Notes under the pieces: generated by a model
Database searches by the model: none
Told to the model about the DNA's origin: nothing
What the model saw: only the letters and a program-made list of their open reading frames with translations
Made by a program: the position numbers and the translations under genes
Shown here: piece by piece, positions 1 to 7,919 of the stretch
Numbering within the stretch: position 1 is the first letter of the stretch
Layout of the letters: each line of letters opens with the position of its first letter
Origin: Saprospiraceae bacterium
GTDB taxonomy: Bacteria > Bacteroidota > Bacteroidia > Chitinophagales > Saprospiraceae
Reading direction: 5' to 3'
Assembly: GCA_019638455.1 (NCBI GenBank)
Contig: JAHBTU010000003.1
Span: 744,001 to 808,000, forward strand
DNA: 64,000 nucleotides

Positions 1-751
1 CGGCTTTTTCGGCATCAATGTTCAAAAAAGCAGCGCCCCAAAGGAATGTCAGTTCGCGAGCACCTGTGCCGCCAATGGTGAGCGGGAGCATGGCCACGAC
101 CGACGAAACGAGAAACAGGATGGAGTATTCGAGCCACAGGGCGGACTCTCCCAAGGCCCACACGAGGCCAAGCGTGGCGACCAATTGGGCCGCCTGCACG
201 AGCAACGACAGCAAGGAGGTGCGCCCCCAAACGCTGCTCAACGCACCGCCTAATTTTTTGTAAACGAACAAGGAAAATGGCACGCTTGCGGCTAAACCCA
301 GCAGCCCAATCCACCAGTATGGCTGTAGCACGACGCTCCCGAACGTGAGCAAAAGGCAGAGCTGACCCAGTGCCAGCACCCCGCCCACGCGGTCGAGCAG
401 CGTGACGGCAAACAGCCGCTTGAACGGTGCGCCAAAGGCATCCATCAGCAACTTGATTTTGTAGCCGTCGCCGCTGATGCCGCCGGGTAGCAGCAGGTTG
501 TAGTACATGCCCAGCCAATAGAGTCGAAGGTTGCGTGCCTGGGAGAGTTGGATGCCCTCTGTGGCCAGCAGAGCGTTGAAACGCACGGCGCTGACGATTT
601 TGGAAAAAACGAACCACGCAGCAGTCCAGAGCAGCCAACCGGGATGCACTTGGCGCAAGGTGGCGAGCAGCAGTTGTTCATCAATGTTGCGCAACACAAG
701 CCACACGATGACAACAGAAAGCAGTATTTTGACAAGGGTTTTCCAGCTCAT
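1..751 (-). CDS. YbhN / LPG-synthase-type integral membrane protein (partial)
   Basis: The reading frame starts at ATG 751 (MSWKTLVKILLSVVIV) and is still open at the left edge, so about 250 residues of the N-terminal part are present. Many hydrophobic segments are visible, with family signatures such as YYNLLLPGGISGDGYK and LPLTIGGTGARE, typical of the lysylphosphatidylglycerol synthase transmembrane / UPF0104 (YbhN) family. These proteins are flippase-like inner-membrane proteins often linked to lipid or glycan transfer. The start overlaps the stop of the upstream glycosyltransferase by four bases (ATGA), implying translational coupling and a shared role in lipid-linked sugar metabolism. 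The substrate is not known from sequence. The family call is firm, the precise function is not. Confidence 0.85.
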   Translation of the reverse strand, partial: MSWKTLVKILLSVVIVWLVLRNIDEQLLLATLRQVHPGWLLWTAAWFVFSKIVSAVRFNALLATEGIQLSQARNLRLYWLGMYYNLLLPGGISGDGYKIKLLMDAFGAPFKRLFAVTLLDRVGGVLALGQLCLLLTFGSVVLQPYWWIGLLGLAASVPFSLFVYKKLGGALSSVWGRTSLLSLLVQAAQLVATLGLVWALGESALWLEYSILFLVSSVVAMLPLTIGGTGARELTFLWGAAFLNIDAEKA

Positions 752-1710
752 CTCTCCATGGCGTCGTGCTCGACCTTTTGTCCATACACCTTCCGCACCT
801 TGTAGGGTTTTTTGTCCTGCGATTCGTAGTAGGTGCGCACCATCATTTCGGAAAGAATGCCGAGCGCGATGAGTTGAAGCCCCGCCATGAAAAGAATAAA
901 GCCCAGCGTGAGCAATGGGCGCCCTCCGATTTCGTGACCCGCTATTTTTTGGAGCAGCAACCAAAACAAAATGAGCGAACCCACTGCGAGCGACAACACG
1001 CCCCATCCCCCGAACAGGTGCATGGGCTTGTGGCGAAATTTTTTCAAAAACAGGATGAGTTGCAAATCGCTCAACACGCGAATGGTGCGGTTGATGCCAT
1101 ATTTGGATGCGCCGTGCTGACGGGCGTGGTGTCGCACCGGCACCTCGTCCATGCGTGCTCCTTCGAGGTCGGCCAGCACGGGGATGAAGCGGTGCAGCTC
1201 GCCGTAGATGCCGAGGCTTTTGGCCAAATCGGAGCGAAAGACCTTGAGCGTGCAGCCGTAGTCGTGCAGATATACCCCTGAGGCGCGGCGGATGAGCCAA
1301 TTGGCGATTCGGCTCGGAATTTTGCGCAAAAACATACCGTCTTGCCGCTTTTGTCGGATGCCGGCGAGCAGGTCGAGGCGCTCGCGCTCGGCTTTTTCGA
1401 GCATGGCGGGGATGTCGGCTGGGTCGTTTTGGAGGTCGCCATCCATAGTGACGAGCCATTCGCCCTCTGCGTATTCGATGCCTGCGGCGAGCGCGGCGCT
1501 TTGGCCGTAGTTGCGGCGAAACTCAACGATGCGCAGCCGGGGGTTTTGGATTTTTTTCAGTTCGGTCAGGGTGCCATCGCGCGAGCCGTCATCCACATAG
1601 ACGATTTCGTAGTCGTAATTTGCCAGAGCGGCTTCAATCTGGCTGACCAATGGAGCAATGTTTTTCTCTTCGTTGTAAACACAAACGATAACGGAAACGT
1701 AGCACTTCAT
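748..1710 (-). CDS. Family 2 glycosyltransferase, dolichyl/undecaprenyl-phosphate sugar synthase type
   Basis: About 320 residues. The N-terminal GT-A domain starts directly with MKCYVSVIVCVYNEEKN and carries YVDDGSRDGT and the DGDLQNDP metal-binding motif (DxD-like), followed by HDYGCTLKVFR and two C-terminal hydrophobic segments (about 235-260 and 270-295). This is the DPM1/ArnC/GtrB layout, in which a nucleotide sugar is transferred to a polyprenyl phosphate at the inner membrane. The ATG at 1710 was chosen over an in-frame upstream Met because the family begins at this Val-Ser-Val-Ile strand. The gene overlaps the following YbhN-type gene by four bases, so the two probably form an operon for lipid-linked glycan handling. 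Confidence 0.9.
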   Translation of the reverse strand: MKCYVSVIVCVYNEEKNIAPLVSQIEAALANYDYEIVYVDDGSRDGTLTELKKIQNPRLRIVEFRRNYGQSAALAAGIEYAEGEWLVTMDGDLQNDPADIPAMLEKAERERLDLLAGIRQKRQDGMFLRKIPSRIANWLIRRASGVYLHDYGCTLKVFRSDLAKSLGIYGELHRFIPVLADLEGARMDEVPVRHHARQHGASKYGINRTIRVLSDLQLILFLKKFRHKPMHLFGGWGVLSLAVGSLILFWLLLQKIAGHEIGGRPLLTLGFILFMAGLQLIALGILSEMMVRTYYESQDKKPYKVRKVYGQKVEHDAMER

Positions 1711-1834
1711 GCGTGTGAGGTGTGGCCTAAAAAAGGGCAAAGTTGGGGGAAAACGAGGCAATTATTAGCAGGCGGGGTGAAAACTTAATTTTCCGTGAAT
1801 AATATTGCCGCTTCAATCAATCAAGAACTCTGTT

Positions 1835-3019
1835 ATGCAACTTCTGACCCGCCTCCAATTATCCCTAATGATGCTGCTCGAGTACTTTATCTGGGGCGCG
1901 TGGTTTGTGGCAATGGGCATTTACCTGCCAGCCGTGCTGAAAGCCGATGGTGCTCAAGTGGGCATTGCTTATGGCAACGCATGGTTTGGCGCGCTCGTCT
2001 CGCCGTTTTTTATTGGTCTGATTGCCGACCGCTATTTTTCGGCGCAGAAAGTGTTGGGCGTGTTGCATCTGTTGGGGGCTGTGCTGCTTTGGTATTTGGC
2101 ACAAATCCGCGACATTGCGGTGTTCCCGTGGGTGCTGCTGGCTTATTCCTGCCTCTATATGCCGACGGTGGCGCTCACCAATTCGGTGGCTATGGGGCAT
2201 ACGGACAACCCCGAACGCGACTTTCCCACGTTGCGCGTGTTGGGCACCATTGGCTGGATAGTGGCGGGCATTGCCGTCAACAGTCGTTCCTCCACCGATT
2301 TTATTTTTGTCTTGCCTGCGATATTGTCTGCTGTGTTGGGCGTTTTCAGTTTTTTCTTGCCCGACACACCGCCCAAGGGTCGGGTGGCTGGTGGCAGCGT
2401 CCGTCAGGTCATCGGGTTGGATGCGCTGGCGCTTCTCAAAGACCGCTCCTACGCCACCTTCTTTATCGGAGCTATTTTGCTCTGCGTTCCTTTGTCTTTT
2501 TATTACGCTTTCACGGGCGATTTTCTGACGGCTTCCGGGGTGCAAAACGTGACCTCGGTGATGGGCTTGTTGGGGCAAGGCTCTGAGGTATTGTTCATGC
2601 TCTTGCTCCCGCTTTTCCTGATGAAGCTGGGTGTCCGCAACATCCTTTTGATTGCCATTGTGGCTTGGGTGGGGCGTTATTTGTTGCTCAGCATAGGGGG
2701 GGCATCGCTGCATTGGCCGCTTTATATGGCGGTGCTGCTGCACGGGATTTGCTACGATTTCTTTTTCGTGACGGGTTTCATCTACTCTGACCAAAAGGCG
2801 GGCGAGCAGTACAAAAGTTCTGCGCAGGGGTTGTTTACTATTGCCACTTATGGTGTGGGCATGACGTTCGGCTCTTATTTGGGCGGAGCGGTGGCCGATA
2901 TGTTTACAGTTGGTGGGGTGCGCGATTGGTCTGGGTTGTGGTTGGTGCCGGCGGGCATTGCGGCGAGCATATTGATATTATTTGTCTTGACGTTTAGAGA
3001 AAGAAAAAAAATCTCGTAA
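1835..3019 (+). CDS. Nucleoside:H+ symporter family MFS permease
   Basis: 394 residues with about twelve hydrophobic segments. The N-terminus MQLLTRLQLSLMMLLEYFIW and the following GAWFVAMGIYLPAVL match the nucleoside:proton symporter (NHS, NupG-like) branch of the major facilitator superfamily, with GLIADRYF as the conserved loop 2-3 motif. It would import nucleosides or related compounds across the inner membrane. The ATG at 1835 is preferred over 1805 because it places the family's conserved N-terminus at residue 1. No clear ribosome binding site is present. It is divergent from the glycosyltransferase and followed by a repeat-rich intergenic stretch. Substrate is inferred from family only. 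Confidence 0.85.
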   Translation: MQLLTRLQLSLMMLLEYFIWGAWFVAMGIYLPAVLKADGAQVGIAYGNAWFGALVSPFFIGLIADRYFSAQKVLGVLHLLGAVLLWYLAQIRDIAVFPWVLLAYSCLYMPTVALTNSVAMGHTDNPERDFPTLRVLGTIGWIVAGIAVNSRSSTDFIFVLPAILSAVLGVFSFFLPDTPPKGRVAGGSVRQVIGLDALALLKDRSYATFFIGAILLCVPLSFYYAFTGDFLTASGVQNVTSVMGLLGQGSEVLFMLLLPLFLMKLGVRNILLIAIVAWVGRYLLLSIGGASLHWPLYMAVLLHGICYDFFFVTGFIYSDQKAGEQYKSSAQGLFTIATYGVGMTFGSYLGGAVADMFTVGGVRDWSGLWLVPAGIAASILILFVLTFRERKKIS

Positions 3020-3022
3020 AAA

Positions 3023-3222
3023 CGGGTGCATTTCAAATTGTCGCTTCTGTACGCCGGAACGCTGTTCCGGCATGTGAGGATGTCTCATAAGTGATGTTTG
3101 TTTGACAGGATTGACGAGATTCGCGTCCTTTTTCGGGTAAAAAACCTGTAAATCTTGTTAATCCTGTCGAAATTTAAACTTGTGAGACGGCCTCTTACTT
3201 GCGGCAATTTGAAATGCACCTG
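3023..3222. repeat. Dispersed palindromic repeat D, copy 1, interrupted by repeat C
   Basis: Ends form an inverted repeat: GTGCATTTCAAATTGTCGC on the left and the near-complement GCGGCAATTTGAAATGCACC on the right. The left part continues into CTGTACGCCGGAACGCTG, a sequence shared almost exactly with 6350-6372. In the second copy (6333-6410) the two ends are only about 78 bp apart. Here they are separated by an additional 120-bp element (repeat C), so this copy appears to have been interrupted. A GCCGGAAC/GTTCCGGC hairpin lies in the left arm. A solo left end occurs at about 26163-26181. Confidence 0.75.
3076..3195. repeat. Dispersed palindromic repeat C, copy 1 (unoccupied form)
   Basis: About 120 bp bounded by inverted ends (GAGGATGTCTCATAAGT and, at the other end, the complement of ACTTGTGAGACGGCCTCT). 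Inside is a second palindrome, GACAGGATTGACGAGATT against AATCTTGTTAATCCTGTC. The same element recurs at 53087-53378, where it carries a 163-bp insertion after GATTCGCG; here GATTCGCG runs straight into TCCTTTTTCGGGT, so this copy preserves the empty site. It is nested inside repeat D. Confidence 0.8.
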
Positions 3223-3224
3223 TA

Positions 3225-3335
3225 AAAACGTAGGCAGGGGCAGCGCCCCGAAAAGTTGGTAGGAGATGCTCGATATTGTTTCGGGGAGGGGCTGTGTCCC
3301 GAAACATATTCCGGGGCGCAGCCCCTGATGTTCGA
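3225..3335. other. Cluster of GC-rich hairpins
   Basis: Three consecutive related palindromes built on GGGGC(A/T)G(C/T)G(C/T)CCC: around 3235 (AGGGGCAGCGCCCCG), around 3278-3305 (GTTTCGGG ... CCCGAAAC, an 8-bp perfect stem), and around 3310-3328 (CCGGGGCGCAGCCCCTG). No gene is evident in this stretch. It may act as terminator or RNA-stability structure for the MFS gene, or be further degenerate repeat copies. Confidence 0.5.
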
Positions 3336-3380
3336 TTTTGCCCATTGACTATAAATCTTTTTGGGCGACGCTCCCGTCTG

Positions 3381-3562
3381 GGTATGGTCAACGCAAATCA
3401 GCCCCGTCCGCTTCGCTTGGCCGGGCAAGCCCCTGAGTACAGGGTCAGACAAGGTGGTTTTGAACGAACGGTGCTCGCAATCCTTTGGGAATCATGCAAA
3501 TCAATCAAGGAAATCCCTGCCTTGCCAACGGGCAGGTTCAAATCCTTTTTAATCTGGGTATA
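3381..3562 (+). repeat. Dispersed repeat A, copy 1
   Basis: About 182 bp from GGTATGGTCAACGCAAATC to AATCTGGGTATA. Nearly identical sequence recurs inverted at 22050-22232, and with an internal deletion, also inverted, at 41971-42095. It contains the hairpin CCTGCC-TTGCCAAC-GGGCAGG followed by GGTTCAAATCC. It ends about 65 bp before the start of the small secreted protein at 3629. No coding capacity is supported. Confidence 0.85.
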
Positions 3563-3628
3563 GTTGCGAAAAATCTCATAGATTTGTAGCGTCTCACGCT
3601 ACTCCTATTTTTCAACCATCTTTCTTTT

Positions 3629-3982
3629 ATGCTCAGCCATCGTCTTTTCTCTTCTTTTTTGTTGGCAGGTAGTCTCCTGCTTTTTGTCGTTGGGCCTTCC
3701 CAATTGTTGGCACAAAGCTCAACCAATTCGCTTGACAAGGCTACGCCCAATGTCGTCAAATCTCTGGGCATTGACATTAAGGGCGAGACGGACATCTGCC
3801 AAGGCACCGAGACCATCCTTGAGGTGGACGGCGGCGAGTTTCAGAGCTACGAATGGAGCGACGGCAGCAAGGAGCGCTTTATCAAAGTGAAAGAAGCGGG
3901 CATCTACCACGTCACGGTAAAGACCAAAGGCGGCTGCACGTTCTCGGCTTCGGTCAATGTGCGGGTGAGGCCGTGTGCGTGA
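3629..3982 (+). CDS. Small secreted protein with PKD/SprB-like single domain
   Basis: 117 residues. An N-terminal signal peptide is clear (hydrophobic stretch SSFLLAGSLLLFVVGPSQL, cleavage probable after LLAQ). The mature part is a single Ig/PKD-like beta-sandwich: ICQGTETILEVDGG, YEWSDGSKERFIKVKEAGIYHVTVKTKGGC. This is the pattern of repeats found in large Bacteroidota adhesins, here as a stand-alone unit with no T9SS sorting domain. Located just downstream of repeat A. It could be a remnant of a larger surface protein or a small periplasmic protein; the sequence does not decide. Confidence 0.7.
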   Translation: MLSHRLFSSFLLAGSLLLFVVGPSQLLAQSSTNSLDKATPNVVKSLGIDIKGETDICQGTETILEVDGGEFQSYEWSDGSKERFIKVKEAGIYHVTVKTKGGCTFSASVNVRVRPCA

Positions 3983-4037
3983 AAGCAGGCTCCTTTTCGG
4001 TCAAATCTTCAAACAAACAAATCCCCAATTCCTCCAA

Positions 4038-5327
4038 TCACCTCCTTCTTCTCAATTCGTATTCATACACCGCCCTTCCAAGTTTTGCCAGAAAGGGAAG
4101 CCCCACCGTGTCATAGTCGTACTGGTCGTCGTTGAAAATGCCATCCGAATTGCACAACAACGTGGCTGCGAGTATGAACTCTGCCTTGTTGGCCGAGTCC
4201 ACGATGTAGGCCACATCGGTTAGGGTGCCGTAGGCGATGCCGACCTTGTTGAAGACCCGAATGCTGGGGTGTTGCGCTGGTGTCCATTGCGTGTTTTGGT
4301 CTCCGAAGAGAAAGAATTTGACGTAGCCATCGTGGTAGGTGGCGGTGTCGTATTGCGGGAAGTCGCACTCGCGTGGGTAGATGCTCATGTAGTGCCGCAA
4401 AAAGCGATAATCATCGTCCGTCAGGGAAAAGCGATGTTGGGCGGGCGTTGCTTCTGGGAACAACACTGCTCGAAGTATTTTTTCCATGTCGGTGAGGGCA
4501 AACCAGTTTTTGAGTTTCATGTCGAAAGGCTCTTGCACGAGGCTGTCGGCGGTGTCGTACCAGCCTTTTCCCTTGCGTGTGTCGCGTTGCGGGTTTTCCC
4601 ATGCTTCTTCGTCAAGTTTTTCATCTTCCCTGAAAATATCGCCCGAAGCGTCGTAGAAGGTGATGGGGCTGGCGTGTCGGTTGTCGCGTTGCGGGTAGTT
4701 GAAGCGATGGAGGATGCCTGTGCGGGTGTAGCCTTTTTCGCGCAATTGGCGGTTGATGTATTCTCTGCCTAGGAATTCAAAGAGGTGGTTGTAGGCAAGG
4801 TTGTCGCTTGTCACAAAAATTTGCCGGATGTCGTGGGCGATAGAGGGTTTGCCGTTCGGGGCGGTTGGTGCGTGGGTTAGGCTTTGTTGAAAAGGGCGCA
4901 GTGAATCGAGTCGGTAGGGGGTGTCGCGGTGAAGGCGGGGATATCCGCTGCGCCTCAGATGGTTGATTTTTTCGAGTGCCAGCAACGCGACCGGCATCTT
5001 GACGGTGCTGGCGGGGTAGAAATATCGAGTGCTGTCAGTGTTGTGGTGGAAGGAGGTGAACATGGGGACGCCCTTGTGGTCGCGGTCAATTTGGGTGTAG
5101 ATGATTTGCAGTTCAAAGTCTGACGGGTTTTTCAACACATGGGCGGCGAGCGAGTCTTTCGATAGGTCGCGCAGTATGATGGCGAGGGGGGAGGTTTGTC
5201 GAAACGTTTTTTTGCCGGGCGAACAGGCCGTCAGCCCGTAAAGGCCGAATAGCAGCAGGGTAATGGCTCTCACGCGAATTATTTTTTTGTGAAATTTTGA
5301 AAAAAACATGCTCTGTAACAACCGCAT
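4038..5327 (-). CDS. Lipoprotein serine hydrolase of the class A beta-lactamase/PBP fold
   Basis: 429 residues with a lipoprotein-type N-terminus (LLLFGLYGLTAC, Cys at 35). The three motifs of penicillin-recognising enzymes are visible: S107-T-V-K110 in YPASTVKMPVALLALEK, S174-D-N176 in TSDNLAYNHLFEFLG, and K361-V-G363 in FNKVGIAYG in place of KTG. It belongs to the beta-lactamase2-type family common in Bacteroidota. The large spacing between motifs and the KVG variant make a classical beta-lactamase unlikely; a peptidoglycan-related or esterase role is more plausible. The start may be Met1 (5327) or Met7 (5309). The 3' end converges on the small secreted protein. Confidence 0.8.
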   Translation of the reverse strand: MRLLQSMFFSKFHKKIIRVRAITLLLFGLYGLTACSPGKKTFRQTSPLAIILRDLSKDSLAAHVLKNPSDFELQIIYTQIDRDHKGVPMFTSFHHNTDSTRYFYPASTVKMPVALLALEKINHLRRSGYPRLHRDTPYRLDSLRPFQQSLTHAPTAPNGKPSIAHDIRQIFVTSDNLAYNHLFEFLGREYINRQLREKGYTRTGILHRFNYPQRDNRHASPITFYDASGDIFREDEKLDEEAWENPQRDTRKGKGWYDTADSLVQEPFDMKLKNWFALTDMEKILRAVLFPEATPAQHRFSLTDDDYRFLRHYMSIYPRECDFPQYDTATYHDGYVKFFLFGDQNTQWTPAQHPSIRVFNKVGIAYGTLTDVAYIVDSANKAEFILAATLLCNSDGIFNDDQYDYDTVGLPFLAKLGRAVYEYELRRRR

Positions 5328-5501
5328 GAAACGGGGTTTTGGCGCGGTTTCTCGAATGATTGTTTGTCAGCACAAAGAAATAAAAGTTTATTGTTGGCAT
5401 TGCATCCGTCTGCGGCGGGAAGTGGCTGGGTGTGCGAACGCGGCTTGGAAAAAATGCCGGGAGAATTATATTTACCATTGCGCCCTAAAATTTTTTCAAA
5501 C

Positions 5502-6248
5502 ATGGCTGTTTTCGGTTTTTTCACGGTGCATTGGTTTAGCGCCATTTTTGTGCAAACTTTTTTTCACCATCGCTATGCGTCGCACAAAATGTTCACGATG
5601 AACAAGTTCTGGGAGCGATTTTTCCACTTCCTGACTTATCTGGCGCAAGGCCCGTCGTATTTGGTGCCACGGGCTTATGCCATCATGCACCGGATGCACC
5701 ATGCTTTTTCCGACACGGAGCAAGACCCGCATTCGCCCAATTTTTTCAAGGATATTTTTTCCATGATGATGCACACGGCCAGAATATACAATGGTTTGTT
5801 GACCAACACTCTCAAAGTGGCCCCGAACTTTTTGGGCAACTATCCCAATTGGCATTTGCTGGACAAGTTCGGCAACTCTTGGACTTCGCGTCTTTTGTGG
5901 GCGGCAGGCTACATCGTTTTTTATGCGTTTTTCGCCACTCAGTGGTGGATGTATCTGCTGTTGCCCGTGCATTTTCTCATGGGACCAGTGCATGGTGCCA
6001 TCGTCAACTGGTGCGGCCACAAATATGGCTACCGCAACTACAACAACGGCGACCATTCAAAAAACACGCTACCTTTTGATTTGCTGCTCATGGGAGAATT
6101 GTTCCAAAACAATCACCACAAACACCCGAACAGCCCCAATTTTGCAGTGAAACGGTGGGAGTTCGACCCGATTTATCCTGTGTTGCGGGTGATGCACGGG
6201 GCGAGGATTATCAGATTGAGAAAGGCGAACGGCGTTGGGTTGAGCTAA
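5502..6248 (+). CDS. Acyl-CoA / fatty acid desaturase
   Basis: 248 residues. The three histidine clusters of membrane di-iron desaturases are present: HHRYASHK near residue 22, HRMHHAFSD near 62, and FQNNHHKHPNS near 205, plus GHKYGYRN and NGDHSKN. Several hydrophobic helices lie between them. It would introduce a double bond into acyl chains at the inner membrane, adjusting lipid fluidity. The ATG at 5502 (MAVFGFFTVHW) was chosen because homologues begin just before the first His box; an upstream in-frame start would add about 46 atypical residues. A strong hairpin follows the stop codon. Confidence 0.9.
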   Translation: MAVFGFFTVHWFSAIFVQTFFHHRYASHKMFTMNKFWERFFHFLTYLAQGPSYLVPRAYAIMHRMHHAFSDTEQDPHSPNFFKDIFSMMMHTARIYNGLLTNTLKVAPNFLGNYPNWHLLDKFGNSWTSRLLWAAGYIVFYAFFATQWWMYLLLPVHFLMGPVHGAIVNWCGHKYGYRNYNNGDHSKNTLPFDLLLMGELFQNNHHKHPNSPNFAVKRWEFDPIYPVLRVMHGARIIRLRKANGVGLS

Positions 6249-6262
6249 GCAGGCAGGCCCTG

Positions 6263-6310
6263 CTTGCAAAAAAAGCCATCCCAGTCGTTGGGACGGCCTT
6301 TTCTTGCAAG
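6263..6310. terminator. Rho-independent-type terminator
   Basis: Hairpin with core GCCATCCCA-GTCG-TTGGGACGGC (one G-U pair) flanked by an A-tract on the left and CTTTTC on the right, and with an outer pair CTTGCAA/TTGCAAG. It lies 15 bp after the desaturase stop and, being flanked by A and T tracts on the two sides, could work in both directions against the convergent lipoprotein gene. Confidence 0.75.
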
Positions 6311-6332
6311 CGATGTGCTTTTCCAGTGGGCG

Positions 6333-6410
6333 CATTTCAAATGGCCGCTCATGTACGCCGGAACGCTGCTCCGATTTACACTTGCGACAATTTGGAATGC
6401 ACCCTTTTTC
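6333..6410. repeat. Dispersed palindromic repeat D, copy 2 (uninterrupted)
   Basis: About 78 bp from GCGCATTTCAAATGGCCGC to CGACAATTTGGAATGCACC, ends complementary to each other. It shares TGTACGCCGGAACGCTG with 3051-3067. It overlaps the last bases of the following minus-strand lipoprotein gene by one or two bases. This copy gives the uninterrupted form against which the 3023-3222 copy can be compared. Confidence 0.75.
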
Positions 6411-7122
6411 AGTTGTGCACCTCAATATTGCCTCCTCGGTAAATCACATACCTGGTTTTTATTTTCGACAATTCTTCTTTCGTAGGCTCGCGAATGATGA
6501 AAGAGCAACCTGACGAGTGATAGCTTCGCTCAAAAGAACTGTTTTGCACGTTGTTGCTCTCGTCGGTTTCCGTTATTTCCTCGTCGGGGTCTGCTGTGTA
6601 TGCAAGGTCGTAAATGCCCTCTTGGGTCACCAACGACTCTGACGCAAATTGAACATATTGGCCGGCTGGGATATCAGGGAAAACGACTTTGGAGCCATTG
6701 TCTGTGGCGATGGTGTTGCCGGTGCCAATGTCCCTGACGGTAGTGTAGGTTCGTGCCGCAGGCTGTCGGGCTGGTTTGGTGCTCAACGATGATGTGCTAT
6801 TGGGCGACCTGTTGGCAAGGTAGCGATTGCTTACAATGACAGAGCCGGGCACTACATACCACGGTATGCCGAAGCAATCAAAAAAACCTCTCTCATTGTG
6901 GCGCCAGTAGAGCAGCACAAACTCGGGGTATCCATTGAATGGGAATTGGAGGTTGCGTACCCAATACAAGCTTCTCACATCAAGATACTCGGTGGTGCCC
7001 GCGCATGGATTCCAAATTTGTTGATAATCGAGAAATGTAAGGTCGGGGTCGTTTTCCTCCTCGCAGCCAGTAAAAAAGGCAAGGGAACAAAGCAGAGACA
7101 AAAAAACGATATGCTTTCTCAT
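6409..7122 (-). CDS. CARDB-like lipoprotein
   Basis: 237 residues. The start MRKHIVFLSLLCSLAFFTGC is a lipoprotein signal peptide with the lipobox Cys at residue 20, followed by an acidic EEENDPD stretch. Near the C-terminus the sequence AYTADPDEEITETDESNNV resembles the D-x-x-N-x-I-x-E-x-x-E-x-N-N motif of CARDB cell-adhesion domains. Cysteines recur in the mature protein. The ATG at 7122 is chosen because it begins the signal peptide. It is co-directional with, and 60 bp downstream of, a second lipoprotein carrying the same kind of motif. Probably anchored in the outer membrane; function unknown. Confidence 0.65.
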   Translation of the reverse strand: MRKHIVFLSLLCSLAFFTGCEEENDPDLTFLDYQQIWNPCAGTTEYLDVRSLYWVRNLQFPFNGYPEFVLLYWRHNERGFFDCFGIPWYVVPGSVIVSNRYLANRSPNSTSSLSTKPARQPAARTYTTVRDIGTGNTIATDNGSKVVFPDIPAGQYVQFASESLVTQEGIYDLAYTADPDEEITETDESNNVQNSSFERSYHSSGCSFIIREPTKEELSKIKTRYVIYRGGNIEVHN

Positions 7123-7182
7123 ATCAAATTGGTGTTTTAAAAAAGTGGAATAATGGAATGGCACGGCTAGCGAGGCGGGTGG

Positions 7183-7728
7183 TCATTTAACCTCAACGAT
7201 GGGTTTGCCCTCGATTTGAGTGGTGCCGTCGGAGAGGGGAAGCACATGTATCTCGATGGAGGCGTAGTTGTTGGTTTGGCGCATTTGCGCCTTGCGGTCG
7301 GTTTTGCAGCCAGTGCATCCCTTGTTGTTGTTCTCATTGCGTTCTCTCACCGAATCTGTGTCGTCGGTGTAGTAGTCAAACCGATAGTCTCCTGCTTGTG
7401 AGATGGTGATTGAACTTGGCAGCGGGACTGTTCCTCCGGGGTCAACTGCGGGTTGATTTTTGGTTACGCTCTCGATTAGCTCCCAGTCGCCGGAAATGCT
7501 TTTTCTGAAAATTTCAATCAAGCTCGTCGTGACATTGGCGATATCCGTATCGCAATCGGTGTCTGCTTCATCGTTGCCGATATTTGCCACGACATTGAAC
7601 ACCTCACCGACTGTAACCGTGTGAGGAGATTGAAATGAGCGAATAAGGAGGTCGCAGAGCTCGAGCGTGTCGCAACATGAGGAAAAGCTGATGGAAAGTG
7701 CGAGGGTAAAAAAAATGGATTTTTTCAT
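7183..7728 (-). CDS. Cysteine-rich CARDB-like lipoprotein
   Basis: 181 residues with signal MKKSIFFTLALSISFSSCC, lipobox Cys around 18. The mature region has the CARDB pattern PHTVTVGEVFNVVANIGNDEADTDC and DYYTDDTDSVRERNENNN, i.e. beta-sandwich adhesion domain features, and a cluster of cysteines (CCDTLELC, GCTGCK) that could form disulphides. Together with the next lipoprotein it looks like a small paralogous-type operon for surface lipoproteins. No specific ligand can be inferred. Confidence 0.65.
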   Translation of the reverse strand: MKKSIFFTLALSISFSSCCDTLELCDLLIRSFQSPHTVTVGEVFNVVANIGNDEADTDCDTDIANVTTSLIEIFRKSISGDWELIESVTKNQPAVDPGGTVPLPSSITISQAGDYRFDYYTDDTDSVRERNENNNKGCTGCKTDRKAQMRQTNNYASIEIHVLPLSDGTTQIEGKPIVEVK

Positions 7729-7919
7729 GCGAGGAAGATGGCTGGTGACAAAAAAGTTTTGAAAACTGAGCGCAAAAGTGATGTTAGCTGCCGTCTCCCG
7801 AAATATATCTTTCGTTATACACAGAATTTTCCCTATCGCATCAAAACTTTAACATATTCGCCTGCTACATTTTATTTGGTACGCTCTATCTTCGCCCCTG
7901 ACTAAAATCTTAATCCATT
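7729..7919. other. Intergenic region, no feature found
   Basis: AT-rich divergent spacer between the minus-strand lipoprotein pair and the plus-strand lipocalin-like gene. It presumably holds promoters for both. TATCTTCG at about 7889-7896 resembles the TAnnTTTG -7 box but no well-spaced TTTG partner was identified. Confidence 0.3.

Noticed and set aside
3500..3562. tRNA-Gly gene in repeat A
   Set aside because: Only an anticodon-arm-like hairpin and a T-loop-like word are present; acceptor and D arms cannot be formed.
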